Shown here: positions 39,308 to 49,457 of the stretch, piece after piece | How positions within the stretch are numbered: position 1 is the first letter of the stretch | Layout of the letters: each line of letters begins with the position of its first letter | Assembly (NCBI RefSeq): GCF_003054445.1 | Contig: NC_042506.1 | Location: 1,247,501 to 1,311,500 of the forward strand | DNA from: Pichia kudriavzevii | Taxonomy: Eukaryota; Ascomycota; Pichiomycetes; Pichiales; Pichiaceae | Direction: 5' to 3' | DNA length: 64,000 nucleotides | Position numbers and translations under genes: made by a program | Notes under the pieces: generated by a model | What the model was told of the DNA's origin: nothing | Database searches by the model: none | What the model saw: only the letters and a program-made list of their open reading frames with translations

Positions 39308-42259
39308 ATGGTGGATTCAAAAGCCGAAGAAGAAAAGGCCAAGCCAAAGAAGACCAAGTCGAGAACCGGATGTGTTACTTGTAAAAGGAGAAGGTTAAAA
39401 TGCGACGAGGCCAAACCGTACTGTCAGAACTGTATTAAGCGAGGAATAGTCTGTGGTGGATATGCGGTGAATTTTAAATGGAGAGAGTTTTCTGAATCTT
39501 GTGGAACTTTAAAAAAGAGTAAAAAGACTACTGAGGTGAAGACAATAGATGGAGTCAGAGAAGAGCAAAACAGTGAATCACATCATACGGAAACTACCAA
39601 TTTACAGAAGGCACTGGAAGATGCAACGTTTTCAGTGACGGGGAAGTCAGCACAAGAAATTGCAATTGCTAACGTCCTCATCTCCAAGGGGAAAAACCCC
39701 CATTTGGCCTCCGAAATCGCTAACGCAATCAGTGGGATATCCGATTTCAGTGATATCGACTCTTTAACTCAAATACACTTGAAATCTCTTGAAGAGGCCA
39801 ACAGGAAACACCATAAAGTCCAAGATAAATCCATTCCTCAAGCTGCCGAGATTGTTAGCATCCCCAGAACACAAGATTCCCAAAGTGCCGATGGAAATGG
39901 CAATAACACTAGGTCTCTTAGTACTCCCACAATCGGTTCTCCATTGGGTGATGATCCACCGAAACCTCTTTCAACATCTAAAACATCAATATCTTCCATA
40001 TTGACTAAGGATTCGCCAATAAATCTTTTTAAAGATGTACCATCTCCGCAACAATATCCGAGGTCCCCAAATATTACTGGTATGTTTTTGCCATACCAGC
40101 AAAGTATAGGCGAACAGCACCAGATCTTTACCTCATTGTCTAATGTAAATACACCCAAATTCCTTGAAGACATGGACCCTGGCCAATATATGAAGTTTTC
40201 ACCATTAAATTTGGAAACTTTTGCAGAAATGTCCCCCAGATACATTGTTCGATCTGGGAACCCACTACATTCGTTATCACCATCTTTTAGCGGTGAACTG
40301 AACATGAAACATACCGACTCGTCTACTTCAACAATTTCTCAGGCCCAAACAGCCCCTCTCACTCTTTTGGACTCAGCATCCCCAGTGTTTACAGGCGAAA
40401 CTCCCAAGTTTTCTAACTTCTCAAATCCTGGTTCTCCCTTTTTCCCACAGTTGCTAAACCTTCCTAATAGTGTTGAACAAACCGAAGAGGATAAAACCGA
40501 AGATAAAGTTTTGAGGGAAGTTAATGACAGGACAGAACAATGCTACCAGTTGGCTCACTACACATCTCCCGGGTCTGATATTGCTGGAACACCCAATAAC
40601 CAGACTATGTTCCCGCATTTAAGCGGTCAAAACATACGATCATTGCACATAGCAGATGAACACCTAACAACGTTACTTGCGTTTGACCAGCACACATGTG
40701 GTATAATGTCTATCAAAAATGGACCTACAGAAAACCCATGGAGAACATACCTTTTGCCAATGTCCCAGAGTCATCCAGTTGTGAGAAATGCGTTACTTGC
40801 GATGACATCGTTTCACATCGCAAGAGGCGATTCAAATATAAGAGCACGCGGAATGAAGTATATGAAAGAGGCCATTGTTTCTTTAGTCCATGGGTTAAGC
40901 TCGGACAATAAAGACGTAACAGATAAAACACCACCCGATGTGGCTCTTGCTACATGCATAGCATTGGCGATGGGAGAAGCTTGGGACAGACAAACAACCA
41001 CTGGTATTGCGCATTTGAAAGGTGCAAAGAGTATGATTGCAAAAGTGTTAGATAAGTTTGAAGTTAAAAGACCGAGTCGTAAGAGAGCATTGAGTATAGG
41101 TAGTTCTTCCAGTCAGTATTTAGAGGAAATGGATTCAACTAAAGATTTGTTACCACATTCGAAAAGGAAAATGTCACGTGAGCTACAATTTTTAGTTAAT
41201 GCTTGGATTTACTTTGATGTATTGGCTAGAATGTCTAGTGGTGAGGAGTATTATAACGATGAAGAAGTGCTGTTTGAAGAGATCAGATCAACTTCACCGG
41301 AAAGCGAAAAAAACATTGACAGCCCAAACCTTACTATGAAGCGGTCAAAAAGCGGCAGTTTTTCATCAATCAAACGAATGAAGTTGGAAAGAAAACAGAA
41401 AAACAAACCAGACAGTGCTCAAATAATCAAAAAATACAGGAGCTTAAATCTAGAAGAGGGTGATTTAATTGACCCCTTGCTAGGTGTAGCCCAAACACTA
41501 TTCCCAATAATCGATGAAGTTGCAACCTTGATTGGTCAAGTTCGTAGCTATAAGTCTCAAGCGGGAGCATCACCAACTGATAAATCTTGTAAAAATTGCA
41601 ACCCAATCAAAACACCGCTTCGAATGATATCACATACCGTTGAGTTGAAGTCAGCAATTGAGCATTGGAAAATACCCCAGATACCACATTCCGGATCCTT
41701 TTATAGTGAAGACCCAAACTTTGATTTGAATGCTGCCGTGGCAACTGCAGAGGCATACAGATACGCAACTCTTTTATATTTACACCAAACAGTTCCTGAA
41801 GTGCCTAGTCCTACCTCACACAGTTTAGCCGAAAATGTAATGATGTTATTGGCTAGTATTCCAAGTTCATCTAGAACTTTGGTTACACACATGTTCCCCC
41901 TTTTTGTTGCATCATGTGAAGCAAAGGTAGGCGAGGAGAGAGAGTGGGCCACCGAGAGGTGGAACGAATTGACTGAGAAGATGTGGCTAGGTACAATAAA
42001 TCGTGCATGGGAAGTAGTTAAGGAAGTGTGGGCCAGAAAAGATTCGTTGAAAGAGAAAAAACGAAACAAATTCGTCGAATCAGACTCAAACGACCAGGAA
42101 GAGAGCAGTCAAGAGTATAATAAGGTTAAAAGAAGAATAAGCGTTGCTATACATGGCGATGATGAATCTCATGACGACGACATTGAAAGTTTTGTAGGAA
42201 GTTGGTCTCACTGGACCACTGTAATGAAAGAATGGGGATGGGAGATTTTGCTGGCCTGA
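39308..42259 (+). CDS. Zn2Cys6 zinc-cluster transcription factor
   Basis: The 983-residue protein begins MVDSKAEEEKAKPKK, followed by the zinc cluster CVTCKRRRLKCDEAKPYC...CIKRGIVC (about residues 22-50), which binds two zinc ions and DNA. The type CGGY after the last Cys recalls the Arg81/Lys14/Uga3 group. The middle is Ser/Pro-rich and disordered. The C-terminal half is helical with the block MLLASIPSSSRTLVTHMFPLFVASCEA, typical of the fungal-specific transcription factor 2 domain. The frame extends 65 codons upstream across the 19-bp repeat, but that part has no similarity, so 39308 is preferred. The regulated pathway is not evident. It converges with VPS5. Confidence 0.85.
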   Translation: MVDSKAEEEKAKPKKTKSRTGCVTCKRRRLKCDEAKPYCQNCIKRGIVCGGYAVNFKWREFSESCGTLKKSKKTTEVKTIDGVREEQNSESHHTETTNLQKALEDATFSVTGKSAQEIAIANVLISKGKNPHLASEIANAISGISDFSDIDSLTQIHLKSLEEANRKHHKVQDKSIPQAAEIVSIPRTQDSQSADGNGNNTRSLSTPTIGSPLGDDPPKPLSTSKTSISSILTKDSPINLFKDVPSPQQYPRSPNITGMFLPYQQSIGEQHQIFTSLSNVNTPKFLEDMDPGQYMKFSPLNLETFAEMSPRYIVRSGNPLHSLSPSFSGELNMKHTDSSTSTISQAQTAPLTLLDSASPVFTGETPKFSNFSNPGSPFFPQLLNLPNSVEQTEEDKTEDKVLREVNDRTEQCYQLAHYTSPGSDIAGTPNNQTMFPHLSGQNIRSLHIADEHLTTLLAFDQHTCGIMSIKNGPTENPWRTYLLPMSQSHPVVRNALLAMTSFHIARGDSNIRARGMKYMKEAIVSLVHGLSSDNKDVTDKTPPDVALATCIALAMGEAWDRQTTTGIAHLKGAKSMIAKVLDKFEVKRPSRKRALSIGSSSSQYLEEMDSTKDLLPHSKRKMSRELQFLVNAWIYFDVLARMSSGEEYYNDEEVLFEEIRSTSPESEKNIDSPNLTMKRSKSGSFSSIKRMKLERKQKNKPDSAQIIKKYRSLNLEEGDLIDPLLGVAQTLFPIIDEVATLIGQVRSYKSQAGASPTDKSCKNCNPIKTPLRMISHTVELKSAIEHWKIPQIPHSGSFYSEDPNFDLNAAVATAEAYRYATLLYLHQTVPEVPSPTSHSLAENVMMLLASIPSSSRTLVTHMFPLFVASCEAKVGEEREWATERWNELTEKMWLGTINRAWEVVKEVWARKDSLKEKKRNKFVESDSNDQEESSQEYNKVKRRISVAIHGDDESHDDDIESFVGSWSHWTTVMKEWGWEILLA

Positions 42260-42340
42260 TATGAGAAAATAAAAAGTCATACAGCTAACATTCCTATATA
42301 GGTTATTCTATTTATTTATAATTACATCGACGAGCCCATA

Positions 42341-44590
42341 TTATTTCTCGAAAGTGTCAAACTTACATTTTTCATAGAATGACTCCCATAGTTCAATAAG
42401 TAATTTTTGATTCTCGATTAGACTTTCCCAGTAAATTTCAATCATATCCTTAAAATCCTTGACTTTACGAAACTCGAACGTCTTCAATTCACTCTTGAAA
42501 GTTTCATCAAACTTTTCTTTGAAATGTACCTGTCTCTCTAAAATTTTGTTGAAATTATCCATATCTTCTTCCATTTTTTTAATCTTGTCAGGCTGGCTTT
42601 GGTTTTTTGCTCTGAATTTTGCTAAGCTATGTTCTTTTTTCTCTTGATGCTGTTTCAAAGTGGCAATACTATTACATATTTTCAACCGATTCTCAAAACA
42701 GTTTCTAACCGATCCCAAAAGTCTAACGTATTCATCGATTGTTGAGCCAAAGGTCAGCACTTGCGACAAATTTGCCCGATCTAACAGCTCCTTAATCTTG
42801 GTTTCCAATTCTTCAAAATTACTCAAGATTTCTGTAATCTCAGAATTGACTTCCAAATCGCACATATGCTGTATTACTGCCGTGACCTCATTCAAGGATG
42901 CCGTCAAATCATCACGTTTTTCCAGAATCATGTCTAAACTGGAAGTTAAATGCCGTAATTGGGTATCCAAACTTTCGACATATGCTTGTCTTTCTAATAT
43001 AATTGGGTCTTCCTCCACATACTTGGGAATATTAAGCCCGATTAATGTGCTGAAGAATCCACTACTTGTGGCTGCTTCATTTATACCCAAACTAGGAACA
43101 ACATTTAACATTTGCGCCATTGTATTCAGAGAATCATTTGAGATATCATTATCATGGTGAACAACAGCCTCATGTTCTTTTGATTGTTCTGCAAAGTTTT
43201 CTGATTGCAAGAACAGTACAAAGTCCACGTCTCTTTGGAATATCTTTCTTCTGGCAACTTTTATCAACATGTTTTCCAAAGCCTGTCTTCTGTTTTCAAT
43301 AAATTTATCGTCAAAACGTCCATAAACTTGTTTTTCAGGAGGAGGCGGAATAATATATCCTGGATGGTTGTTCAGAAGCTGGTGGTACAACCACAAAAAG
43401 TCACTGTATCTCCTAGTCACAACGGTTTCTTCCATATTAAATAATTCACAAGAAGTTCTCGTAGTAATGGTGTACACCACATGTGCGTTTGTTAATTCAC
43501 CAACTTTAATGGGATCACCTACAGTGATTTCAAAGGTTTCACCAGAGGGGTTTGTATCCTCTATTGTAGGGGCAATCCCGTTAGATATTATAGATGAACT
43601 GCTCGATGATGCTTTTGATAAAGTGTTCTGACCAAGCATATCCTTGTCTTTCTTTATGTTGAAAAGGAGAGCCTCGGATTCGTTAATGAGTTTCTGTTTC
43701 CTACTCGTTGGAGAATCTAACGGTACATCTCCCTTTGTACTTTTATCACTTTGAACGTTTAACAAAGGTACAAATAAGGGATCCATATCTGTCGACTCGT
43801 TCTTCACGACTCCCGAATCCGACTTCAAAATAGTCTTGGTTACTCTCCTAGGGCGCAAAATGTTTATCTTTCGATTTGGGGACACTACTCCCTGGTATTT
43901 TGTAGACTTAGTTTTGGAATTTGTAGCTTCATCCTTAGCATCCACACCGCTCGAAAGTGTTAACAAATTATTTAGAGCAGAGTCATCTTTACCATCTCCG
44001 TTCTCTTTTGGTAAATCCTCAAAAAAACTTTCAACTTTAGAATTGTCCTGCTCGTTTTCTATCGAATCTCTCAAAAATGGATGAGAATCCACATCTTTTG
44101 TCAATGAGTTAAACAATTCATTCTTCTTTTCCTTAAGGATAGTTATATCTAGTTGATCAGTACTATTGCTTTCTCCAATAAATGGATTTTCATTATCAGA
44201 TTTATCTTGTCTTTCATTTTCGTAATGAACATGACCCAGGATATTACGCATACCATCTTGTTCATTATTCCCATTAACACCATCGTTACTTAGCATTATT
44301 GATTTCATTGTATGTGCAAGTTCATTTTGAATTTGAAAGTCATTAACATCATCGTCACCAGAATTATACGTTACTGCGGAAGACCCCGTACCAAGATGAT
44401 AAGAATCTCTTTTGGGTTCTTCGTTGAATGCCTTGTCAATATCATCTTCCCAGGGAGAAGAGGCTTTTTGTTCATCCCTGATACCACCATTGTCTGCCTG
44501 AATGTTGAAGATAGATTTTGAGAGGATGTTTCCCTTTGGGGAGGAGGGATTATCATCCCAAACGTTATTGCCACCTAAATCGGAATCCAT
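42341..44590 (-). CDS. VPS5: Vps5-like PX-BAR sorting nexin (retromer)
   Basis: Vps5 and Vps17 form the membrane-bending half of retromer, which returns receptors such as Vps10 from endosomes to the Golgi. The 749-residue protein has a long acidic, disordered N-terminus, a PX domain at about residues 345-460 with RRYSDFLWLYHQLLNNHPG and PPPPEKQ (the lipid-binding pocket), then a BAR domain from about 510 to 745 (LTFGSTIDEYVRLLGSVRNCFENR). Order and length match S. cerevisiae Vps5. The ATG, MDSDLGGNN, is the first in frame. It is divergent from UFE1 across 224 bp. Confidence 0.9.
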   Translation of the reverse strand: MDSDLGGNNVWDDNPSSPKGNILSKSIFNIQADNGGIRDEQKASSPWEDDIDKAFNEEPKRDSYHLGTGSSAVTYNSGDDDVNDFQIQNELAHTMKSIMLSNDGVNGNNEQDGMRNILGHVHYENERQDKSDNENPFIGESNSTDQLDITILKEKKNELFNSLTKDVDSHPFLRDSIENEQDNSKVESFFEDLPKENGDGKDDSALNNLLTLSSGVDAKDEATNSKTKSTKYQGVVSPNRKINILRPRRVTKTILKSDSGVVKNESTDMDPLFVPLLNVQSDKSTKGDVPLDSPTSRKQKLINESEALLFNIKKDKDMLGQNTLSKASSSSSSIISNGIAPTIEDTNPSGETFEITVGDPIKVGELTNAHVVYTITTRTSCELFNMEETVVTRRYSDFLWLYHQLLNNHPGYIIPPPPEKQVYGRFDDKFIENRRQALENMLIKVARRKIFQRDVDFVLFLQSENFAEQSKEHEAVVHHDNDISNDSLNTMAQMLNVVPSLGINEAATSSGFFSTLIGLNIPKYVEEDPIILERQAYVESLDTQLRHLTSSLDMILEKRDDLTASLNEVTAVIQHMCDLEVNSEITEILSNFEELETKIKELLDRANLSQVLTFGSTIDEYVRLLGSVRNCFENRLKICNSIATLKQHQEKKEHSLAKFRAKNQSQPDKIKKMEEDMDNFNKILERQVHFKEKFDETFKSELKTFEFRKVKDFKDMIEIYWESLIENQKLLIELWESFYEKCKFDTFEK

Positions 44591-44814
44591 TGATTGTTTG
44601 ATGACTATGCAAATAGAGAACTAGTGTTTGTGAAATCTCTGTAAAAAGAAACCGGGCCAGAGAACAGCCACTGGACATGAATCTTGTTGATTAAAATCGG
44701 AACCAAGTATAAGCGCCAAATTAAATTTAATCATTTTTTTTTGTAAGATGGAGACGTCCTAAATAGACTTTTTTTTCTTCATAACTAACTATAATTTTGA
44801 GGTAACTTCCAAAC

Positions 44815-45876
44815 ATGGACAGAACCGTTTTCTTTAGGAAATGTGTGGCTATTTATGAAGATTCACTTGACCATACACAAACAGAAGTGACCAAAAAAAG
44901 AAATGTCGAATCATGCCACCTAAAGAACAGTGAGTTCTATATCAACACATCCTCAATTCACCAAACAATTGCATCATTAACAGAAATCTTGAACACAGCA
45001 CGACCTCAATATCTACTATCAAACTCAAGGGTAATGTCAGAAGAACAAAAAGCTTTGATAGATACTGAATACAAAGTGAAGATTCAGAGACTCACGCAGA
45101 GAATCAAGAATTTGCAAGATGTATCTACAAAATTAAAGATTATGGAGGCAAGTTCGGATGAACTGACATACGCACTAAAAAAAGTAGGGTTCCCAATATC
45201 GAAAGCTAAGTACTCTAGTTTACAATCGTTAACGAGAAATCTTATTTCTATGGGTGACTACTCTGATTATGCAGCAATACGGAATGATACATTGCGTACG
45301 ATATTCAGTAATGTCGTCAACATTCTTGGTTTGGAATTGCAAAAAATAATGCTGCTTTGGAATGAGATGCATAATAAAAGAATGGAAAGACTAAACGAAT
45401 TAAAAAAATCGTCATTAAGTACTTCAGCGAGTTCAAAATCAAACAATCCAGGTATACATCCTTCTAATAAACAGATGGATCATCCGAGCGTGGCGGCTAC
45501 AAATATAAAAGTAGTTTCAGAAGAGTATGAAGAAATCAAGTCAGAATTACCTCAAAAGCAACTGTTGCAGTTACAAGAAGAGCAACATTCTCTAATAGAG
45601 CAGTTGAAAAGAGAAACTATTGATCAAGTTTCGCAAATAGAAGAATCTATGATGGATGTTGCAAGTATGGTTCGTGAAATTGGTGTCCAACTTTCCATGC
45701 AGAATGATAACATTTCTCTGTTAGATGTACAAAAGGACACAATTATGTCGAATGTGAAGAGTGGGAATACAGTCCTTATAAAGGCCAATGAGAGTAACTC
45801 AAAAAGAAACAAGACCTTTGCGTGGCTCATCTTTTTAGCTGCATTGATCCTATTGGCAATTGATTATATTTTATAA
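44815..45876 (+). CDS. UFE1: Ufe1, syntaxin-18-type ER t-SNARE
   Basis: Ufe1 is the Qa-SNARE on the ER that receives retrograde vesicles from the Golgi, with Sec20 and Use1. The 353-residue protein starts MDRTVFFRKCVAIYED, has helical N-terminal bundles, then the SNARE motif from about 255 to 320 (IEESMMDVASMVREIGVQL...DNISLLDVQKD) and a C-terminal anchor TFAWLIFLAALILLAIDYIL, which is four residues from nothing: it ends the protein, as in tail-anchored SNAREs. Length is close to S. cerevisiae Ufe1. It converges with HBS1, with only 33 bp between the stops. Confidence 0.88.
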   Translation: MDRTVFFRKCVAIYEDSLDHTQTEVTKKRNVESCHLKNSEFYINTSSIHQTIASLTEILNTARPQYLLSNSRVMSEEQKALIDTEYKVKIQRLTQRIKNLQDVSTKLKIMEASSDELTYALKKVGFPISKAKYSSLQSLTRNLISMGDYSDYAAIRNDTLRTIFSNVVNILGLELQKIMLLWNEMHNKRMERLNELKKSSLSTSASSKSNNPGIHPSNKQMDHPSVAATNIKVVSEEYEEIKSELPQKQLLQLQEEQHSLIEQLKRETIDQVSQIEESMMDVASMVREIGVQLSMQNDNISLLDVQKDTIMSNVKSGNTVLIKANESNSKRNKTFAWLIFLAALILLAIDYIL

Positions 45877-45909
45877 GTTGTCTATAAAGTGAAACATTGA
45901 AAAAAAAAA

Positions 45910-48435
45910 TCAGATAATTTTCCCTGCACCTATAGTCATACCTTCCTTACGTATGACAATCCTCTGCAATTTATCAAATGCTCTTTTACCATCATTTGAC
46001 TTGATAACTGGGACCAGCTTCTCAGTTTCAATGACAACTTTACCACGCTGTCCGGAACTTAAATGTTTCTTCTTTTTACTCTTTTTTAACTTTGTAGTAC
46101 CGTCTGGTTGAATGACTTTACTTTCAACCCATTCAATTGATGCTAGTCTTGCAGAATATGAAACAGGACCTTTGAATAAAACAAAGGGGGTCCCGACTAA
46201 AACGGGACGCGTCAATCCAAACATACGTAACTCACAAGTTAATTCATTGCCACACTCGACATCATAATTTGAAACATTGGAGACCTTGGTCATTAGATCA
46301 CCTAGAAAAACGGCATCGGGTATTTCTAATTTACGCAGTTTTAGCTCGATAAATTCACCGACAGTACCAATTTTTTCATTGTTTTTTTCTGATGCATCCT
46401 TATCTTCCAATTTAGAGACTGTAGTTGTGACGGAATCAATTTCTGCAGTTTCTTCAGAAGGCCAAAGCCTGACAGTTTCTCCAGGCTGAATTGTACCGCT
46501 GTTTACTCGACCTTGGACAATCAGGCTATTAGATTTCTTAGAGAGAGATCCATGGTCTGCAGTGCTTTGAATGTCAGTGATGGTTAGGGCAAACGGATCC
46601 TTAGAAACCTCTGTTAATTCATTGATTGATTTATGCATTTCTTCATTAACTTGCTCTAGAGTTTCAAATAATGTAGGTCCATCGTACCATTTGCATTTGT
46701 TTGATTTTTTCACAATGTTATCACCGTTGAACCCGGATGCTGGTAAGAACCTTAGATTCTCTTTAGCAAAACCTAACGATTCTGTTAGATGATCAGTGAG
46801 AGTGTCTTTCAAAGTTATAAATCTATCCTGATCCCAATCTATAACGTCCATTTTGTTGAGGACCAACAGGACATTATCAATACCTAGATTTTTCGCAATT
46901 AAAAGTTGCTCAAAAGTTTGGCCTTTGGATATCTCACTTAGTGAAGCATTTGTCTTATCCTCTCTGGATAAGACTGCTTCGAATATCAAATCCGATGTTG
47001 AGTCAATAATGACAACAGCAAAATCTGCCTGCGTGACACCGTTGATCATTTGTGGAACATAGTCACGATGACCGGGGGAGTCGATAATTGCAAATCTCAT
47101 TTTATCAGTTTCAAACTGTGTTTGAACAATGTCGACGGTAACACCTCGTGATCTCTCTTCTGGGGTTTGATCCATTACCCATGCAAGCGAGAATGAACCT
47201 TTACCAGCTAATTCGGCATCCTTGGTTAGTTTATGTAGTGTTCTGGAATCAACAACACCTAAATCATAGAGCATTCTTCCAATTGTAGTTGATTTCCCAC
47301 TATCCACATGTCCAATGACAATTGACGAAAGTAAAGGTTTGGAAGATTTTAGACTGAGTTCTTTGGCAACATCTATTTTATTCTTTGGTTTGGTCGGACT
47401 GACTTTTTTCTTTTGTTTTGCAGGTTCTTTATGTTCAATTTTCACATCTGATATTTTTTCCGATAGATTTTCAACAACTTGACGTTTCTCATCGGGACTT
47501 TGAGTTTGAAAGTTTTGTTTGATTTTAACGGCTATATTTGTTGGTATGTTAGTATCTAAATCGCCAGCGATTTTCCTCCTCTTAAAAACACACTCTTCTA
47601 CTTCAACAGTTGTATTGGCAAACAGAACCTGCGGTAATAAATGTGTCGGCTGTTCCAGGATATGTTTGAGAGCAACTGGTCTATTAAATCCTGGTAAAAC
47701 AATTGTTTGGTCTTTTTCGACAGGCTGATCTATCTTCTTCTTGACAATAGGTGACGGAACCGGAGATGGTTGTTTCCTGATATGGTTTGGAGCATCATTT
47801 TCAGCGTCACCCGTCTTTTGTGGATGGCTCTGCGATCCTAATGCTTTCTTCCTTGCCAAAAGTGAAGCCAAAGCAGAAGATCCACTGTTTGCCCTCTTTT
47901 GTTGTAACTTGGAAACTTGTGGAGAATGTGGCGTTAGCGGAGGTAATGCATCACTTTGGAGTTTTTCCAGTTTTCTCTTTTGTGCAAGTAGTTGTAGTTT
48001 GGACATTGTTGAAGAGTCGATGTATCATTGGAGGGAGCCTCGTGCAAGGAGAAAATAGCCATTTTCGACAGTGGACATGAAATAGCTGGTGAGCTAAAAA
48101 AAAGAGGGATTTACCGCGTCAGGTTAAACTTGGAGAAGAGCACTTGTTCAGTTTAGAGGTTGGGAAAGGTGGTTGTTGCACACTAAAATGGGTGTTTGGT
48201 GTGAATACATACGTTTATGGTTTTCAGTGACAATTTCAAAGGCTACATCTGGATCAAACTCTGCCTCCCAGAGGTATTCCTTGAGAAGGTCCTCATCAAT
48301 ATGGTAATTTTTCGATTTCACCTTGTTACGGAATGACGGGAGCTGAGCATACAGAAGTTCGTATTCTTCATCATCCAATGCATCTTCGTCGAACCCCTCG
48401 TAGGAATGGTCAGAGTAGCCGTCGTATTCGTCCAT
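45910..48435 (-). CDS. HBS1: Combined SKI7/HBS1 translational GTPase gene (Hbs1 form: 48435-48213 joined to 47915-45910)
   Basis: Hbs1 with Dom34 rescues stalled ribosomes; Ski7 links the Ski complex to the RNA exosome. The 698-residue frame 45910-48006 has the GTPase with G1 GHVDSGKST, G3 DSPGHRD and G4 NKMD, then EF-Tu-like beta domains. A separate upstream exon (48213-48435) encodes an Hbs1-type N-terminal domain (DDEEYELLYAQLPSF, FDPDVAFEIV). It ends at GTATGT. An acceptor after CTAAC...CACAAG (intron 47916-48212) joins it in phase to give about 742 residues. The internal ATG at 48006 begins MSKLQLLAQKRKLEK, like the Ski7 N-terminus, and the linker carries QSPDEK, like the Ski7 exosome-binding SPDD patch. 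So one locus may make both proteins. The acceptor is inferred. Confidence 0.85.
47916..48212 (-). other. Proposed intron of SKI7/HBS1 (297 nt)
   Basis: It has a clear donor, GTATGT (48212-48207). The best in-phase acceptor is AAG at 47916, preceded 17 bases earlier by CTAAC (47937-47933). A prettier TTTTTTTTAG near 48080 gives the wrong frame. The intron contains the internal ATG at 48006, so the unspliced RNA or a shorter transcript could encode the Ski7-like form. Confidence 0.55.
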
Positions 48436-48668
48436 TGTGTCTATGTGTGTCAATAGAATTCACAAAGAGTGGTCCAGCACAAAGGCTTGAATCGCAAATT
48501 GTGTATCAAGGAATGCAATTAACTACAGAGGGTATAATTTTTTAAAAAAAGGTCTGAGAGTGTGCTTAGTTGCCTCTTTAGGAAACTCCAATTGAGTTTG
48601 AACTACTCAATACACGTAGAGGATAATAAACAAAAGATCCCCTCTCCCACCCATTAGGACAAGGGAGC

Positions 48669-49223
48669 CTATGGCCGGTCTCGGAGGTAATGTGCAGCAC
48701 AGTTAAGGTTGAGATTGTTGACATCTAGATACATTTGGTGGTACTCTTCGGCGTCGTAGAAGTTCTTCAATGGCTGGATTTCGGTTACAATTGAAGTTGT
48801 TTTGTACCACTCTCTCTGGAAGACGTCTTTCACACGTTGGGCAACGTCTTGCTGTTCAGGTGTAGTGTAGTAGATGCCGCTCCTGTACTGTGTGCCGACA
48901 TTGTGTCCCTGGGAGTTGAGTGTGGTTGGGTCGTGAATACGGAAGAAGAACTCCGTCAGCTCTTTGTAGGAGACTCTGGACGGCTCGTAGGAGACAAGGA
49001 CAGCCTCTGCAAAGTTGGTTGCCCCCGTGCAGACGGCCTTGTAGGATGGAGAATGAACGTCTTCTTTGCCGTTGGCATACCCAACCTTGATGTCGATTAT
49101 CTGCGTTTTCTGGAAGTGTTTCCGTAGGAGATGCTCGATACCCCAGAAACAACCCCCTGCAAAGGCTGCCACTTGTGAAGTATTGGAGGTGATGAGAGCA
49201 GTGGTGATGGTTGGGGTTGTCAT
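48669..49223 (-). CDS. MXR1: Peptide methionine sulfoxide reductase MsrA, copy 1
   Basis: MsrA reduces methionine-S-sulfoxide in proteins and free form using thioredoxin. The 184-residue protein has the catalytic motif GCFWG (about residue 25), VGYANG, YEPSRVSYKELTEFFF, HDPTTLNSQG and the GTQYRSGIYYTTPEQQ block, all family signatures. This is the first of three tandem copies on the minus strand. Its middle 281 bases are nearly identical to copy 2, while both ends differ, a sign of gene conversion. Yeasts usually have one MXR1. The ATG is the first in frame. Confidence 0.94.
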   Translation of the reverse strand: MTTPTITTALITSNTSQVAAFAGGCFWGIEHLLRKHFQKTQIIDIKVGYANGKEDVHSPSYKAVCTGATNFAEAVLVSYEPSRVSYKELTEFFFRIHDPTTLNSQGHNVGTQYRSGIYYTTPEQQDVAQRVKDVFQREWYKTTSIVTEIQPLKNFYDAEEYHQMYLDVNNLNLNCAAHYLRDRP

Positions 49224-49457
49224 TTACCGAAGCGGCCAATGTAGAAGAATATACAGGAGAGTTTTGAAGAATGAGAAGACAGAGCAGTAGCAGTAGCAGT
49301 AGCATCAATAACAGCAAGAGAGACAAAACATATAGACGAGTTGTTCCAGTTACTGTTAAGAGGGGACAGCCACAACTCACAAAGCCACAGTTGTGCAGAC
49401 TCTTTTGTTGACATCGAAAAGCATTGTTTAGTGCTTGTAACATACAAGTACACAGAA

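Noticed and set aside
48061-48100. TTTTTTTTAG as the HBS1 acceptor
   Set aside because: It joins exon 1 to a frame that soon stops and does not reach the GTPase. It may be a decoy or used in a nonproductive RNA.
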